Shown piece by piece: positions 62,968 through 64,000 of a stretch of DNA of 64,000 nucleotides; positions within the stretch are counted from its first letter, which is position 1; every line of letters starts with the position of its first letter. The notes beneath the pieces were generated by a model that was not told where the DNA came from, ran no database searches, and saw only the letters and a list, made by a program, of their open reading frames with translations. The translations under genes were made by a program, and so were the position numbers. This stretch comes from Actinomadura alba (GTDB lineage: Bacteria > Actinomycetota > Actinomycetes > Streptosporangiales > Streptosporangiaceae), in the NCBI RefSeq assembly GCF_014323705.1, contig NZ_JABVEC010000002.1, forward strand, positions 62,001 to 126,000, in the 5' to 3' direction.

Positions 62968-63711
62968 TCAGCGAGCCCGGTACGCCGCGTCGAGCACCTC
63001 GCGGTCGGGCTCCGGCAGGCGGCGTACGGCCTCGCGGAACGTCACCCCGGAGATCACCGGGATCCGCTCGGCCACCCATGCCCGCACCCAGGCGGGATCG
63101 CGCTTCGAGAGCTCCCTGAGCACCCAGCCGAGGGCCTTGCGGATGAAGAACTCCCGTTCGCCGATCATCATGTCGCCGTACCGCGACAGGCGCGCCAGAT
63201 CGGCGTCGCCCGTGCGGATGCCCGGCAGTAGCGCGAGCAGGGCCGTACGCCGTATCCAGAAGCACGGATCGGCCGCCCACCGGTCGAGGGCGGTGACCTG
63301 CGCTGGAGTCCGCAGGACGAGCGCTCCCGCCACCTTGTCGGCGAGCGCGTCGACGTACACCCAGCTGCGGGAGTCGCGCACGAGCCGTTCCACCACCCGC
63401 AGGTCGGCGGGTTCGAGCAGCCGGACCCGGCGGATCAGGACCTCGATCGCGGCCACCCGCAGCTCGTGCACCGGCGTACCGTCCTCGGCCGCCGTCCAGA
63501 GCGGCTCGGCCAGCGCGAGGATCCCGGCCCGATCCTGCTGTGCCCGCGCGGCCGCCACCGCGACCTTGCGTATGGCGGGCACGGGTACCCCGATGTGCGC
63601 GAGGTCGCTCTTCAGATAGCGCTTCTCCTGTACGGCCCGCACCGGATCCGCCTGAGCGCGGAGCTCTGCCTCGACGCGTTCGAGCACGACCGCGACCTGC
63701 GTGGGAGTCAT
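62968..63711 (-). CDS. DNA alkylation repair (AlkD-like HEAT-repeat) protein
   Basis: 247 residues of helical repeats. Family-type motifs: [66 protein letters not shown]. AlkD enzymes excise alkylated bases; the key Trp/Asp region is present but activity is not proven. ATG 63711 overlaps the stop of the GMC oxidoreductase (ATGA), so they are co-translated. Confidence 0.82.
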   Translation of the reverse strand: MTPTQVAVVLERVEAELRAQADPVRAVQEKRYLKSDLAHIGVPVPAIRKVAVAAARAQQDRAGILALAEPLWTAAEDGTPVHELRVAAIEVLIRRVRLLEPADLRVVERLVRDSRSWVYVDALADKVAGALVLRTPAQVTALDRWAADPCFWIRRTALLALLPGIRTGDADLARLSRYGDMMIGEREFFIRKALGWVLRELSKRDPAWVRAWVAERIPVISGVTFREAVRRLPEPDREVLDAAYRAR

Positions 63712-64000
63712 GTCACGGCGGTGCCGTCGGGCCGGCCCACTTCCAGGCGAAGGGCGCCCTGGGCGGTGGCCGGCACCACCGGGTGGGCCGGGACGACCGG
63801 CGGGAGCCGCCGGTAGGCGGAGCCGAGCGGCGGGCGCGGGTCGGTCTGGCCCCGGTTCGGCCACAGCGACATCGCGCGTTCCGCCTGCGCCGTGATGGTC
63901 AGCGACGGGTTCACGCCGAGGTTCGCCGACACCGCCGAGCCGTCGACGACGTGCAGTCCGCCGTGCCCGTAGACCCGGTGGTAGGGGTCGATCACACCCT
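63708..64000 (-). CDS. GMC oxidoreductase, C-terminal part (cut by window edge)
   Basis: About 97 residues of a longer gene continuing to the right. [23 protein letters not shown] and [15 protein letters not shown] are the FAD-binding end of GMC/cholesterol-oxidase-type enzymes. Position after guaB3 matches choD in mycobacteria, but the substrate cannot be told from this fragment. After SLWPNRG comes a ~40-residue Pro/Arg-rich tail. Confidence 0.85.
   Translation of the reverse strand, partial: GVIDPYHRVYGHGGLHVVDGSAVSANLGVNPSLTITAQAERAMSLWPNRGQTDPRPPLGSAYRRLPPVVPAHPVVPATAQGALRLEVGRPDGTAVT

Overview
The window is a high-GC actinomycete chromosome segment. GC-rich codon usage, many GTG starts, ATGA/GTGA/TGATG stop-start overlaps, GroEL1 with a His-rich tail, a SigD/RsdA pair and guaB3 all fit Actinomycetota, probably Streptosporangiales or a near relative (genus not resolvable from the sequence alone). 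About 57 kb of the 64 kb is coding and almost everything runs on the plus strand. Gene order follows the mycobacterial order closely: str/S10/spc/alpha ribosomal clusters, truA, rplM-rpsI, glmM, glmS, acpS/nnr/alr, tsaE-tsaB-rimI-tsaD, groES-groEL1, sigD-rsdA, guaB-guaB3, then a choD-like GMC oxidoreductase gene.

Layout. 1-2.4 kb: 3' part of rpoC with a perfect-stem terminator. 2.7-4.4 kb: a Tyr-Gly-Gln repeat protein with a C-terminal membrane anchor. 4.5-9.2 kb: a promoter and long leader, then rpsL-rpsG-fusA-tuf. 9.25-19.1 kb: S10 and spc ribosomal protein genes (rpsJ to rplO). 19.2-23.2 kb: secY-adk-map, a DUF1707 protein and a divergent HTH protein. 23.5-28.6 kb: infA-rpmJ-rpsM-rpsK-rpsD-rpoA-rplQ-truA. 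28.6-32.2 kb (minus strand): two paralogous Pro-rich membrane proteins and a secreted CAP-domain protein. 32.5-34.9 kb: rplM-rpsI-glmM. 35-40.2 kb: a secreted HNH lipoprotein, a DUF389 membrane protein and a four-gene pair of ABC-2 transporters. 40.2-50.2 kb: glmS, acpS, nnr, alr, an alpha/beta hydrolase, tsaE, a DUF3558-like membrane protein, tsaB, rimI, tsaD. 50.2-53.3 kb (minus): an APH-family phosphotransferase, a long coiled-coil protein and a small zinc-ribbon protein. 53.3-54 kb: a gene-free stretch with an exact 60-bp direct repeat, then a sigma-A-type promoter with CIRCE. 54-64 kb: groES-groEL1, sigD-rsdA, DUF5319, guaB, guaB3, glpD, an AlkD-like gene and the 3' end of a GMC oxidoreductase.

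How the genes work together. Most of the window is transcription/translation machinery (RNA polymerase subunits, EF-G, EF-Tu, some 27 ribosomal proteins, IF1, TruA, the t6A enzymes TsaB/D/E) plus protein export and maturation (SecY, Map, GroES/GroEL1). A second group supplies cell-wall precursors (GlmS, GlmM, Alr) and cofactor or lipid functions (AcpS, Nnr, GlpD). GuaB provides GMP. The less conserved genes cluster at 2.7-4.4, 22-23.2, 28.6-32.2, 35-40 and 50.2-53.9 kb. I saw no phage, IS element, CRISPR array, tRNA or rRNA. No single gene set looks like a new defence or biosynthetic system. The best candidates for undescribed biology are the paralogous Pro-rich membrane pair, the YGQ-repeat tail-anchored protein, the hendecad coiled-coil protein and the repeat upstream of groES.
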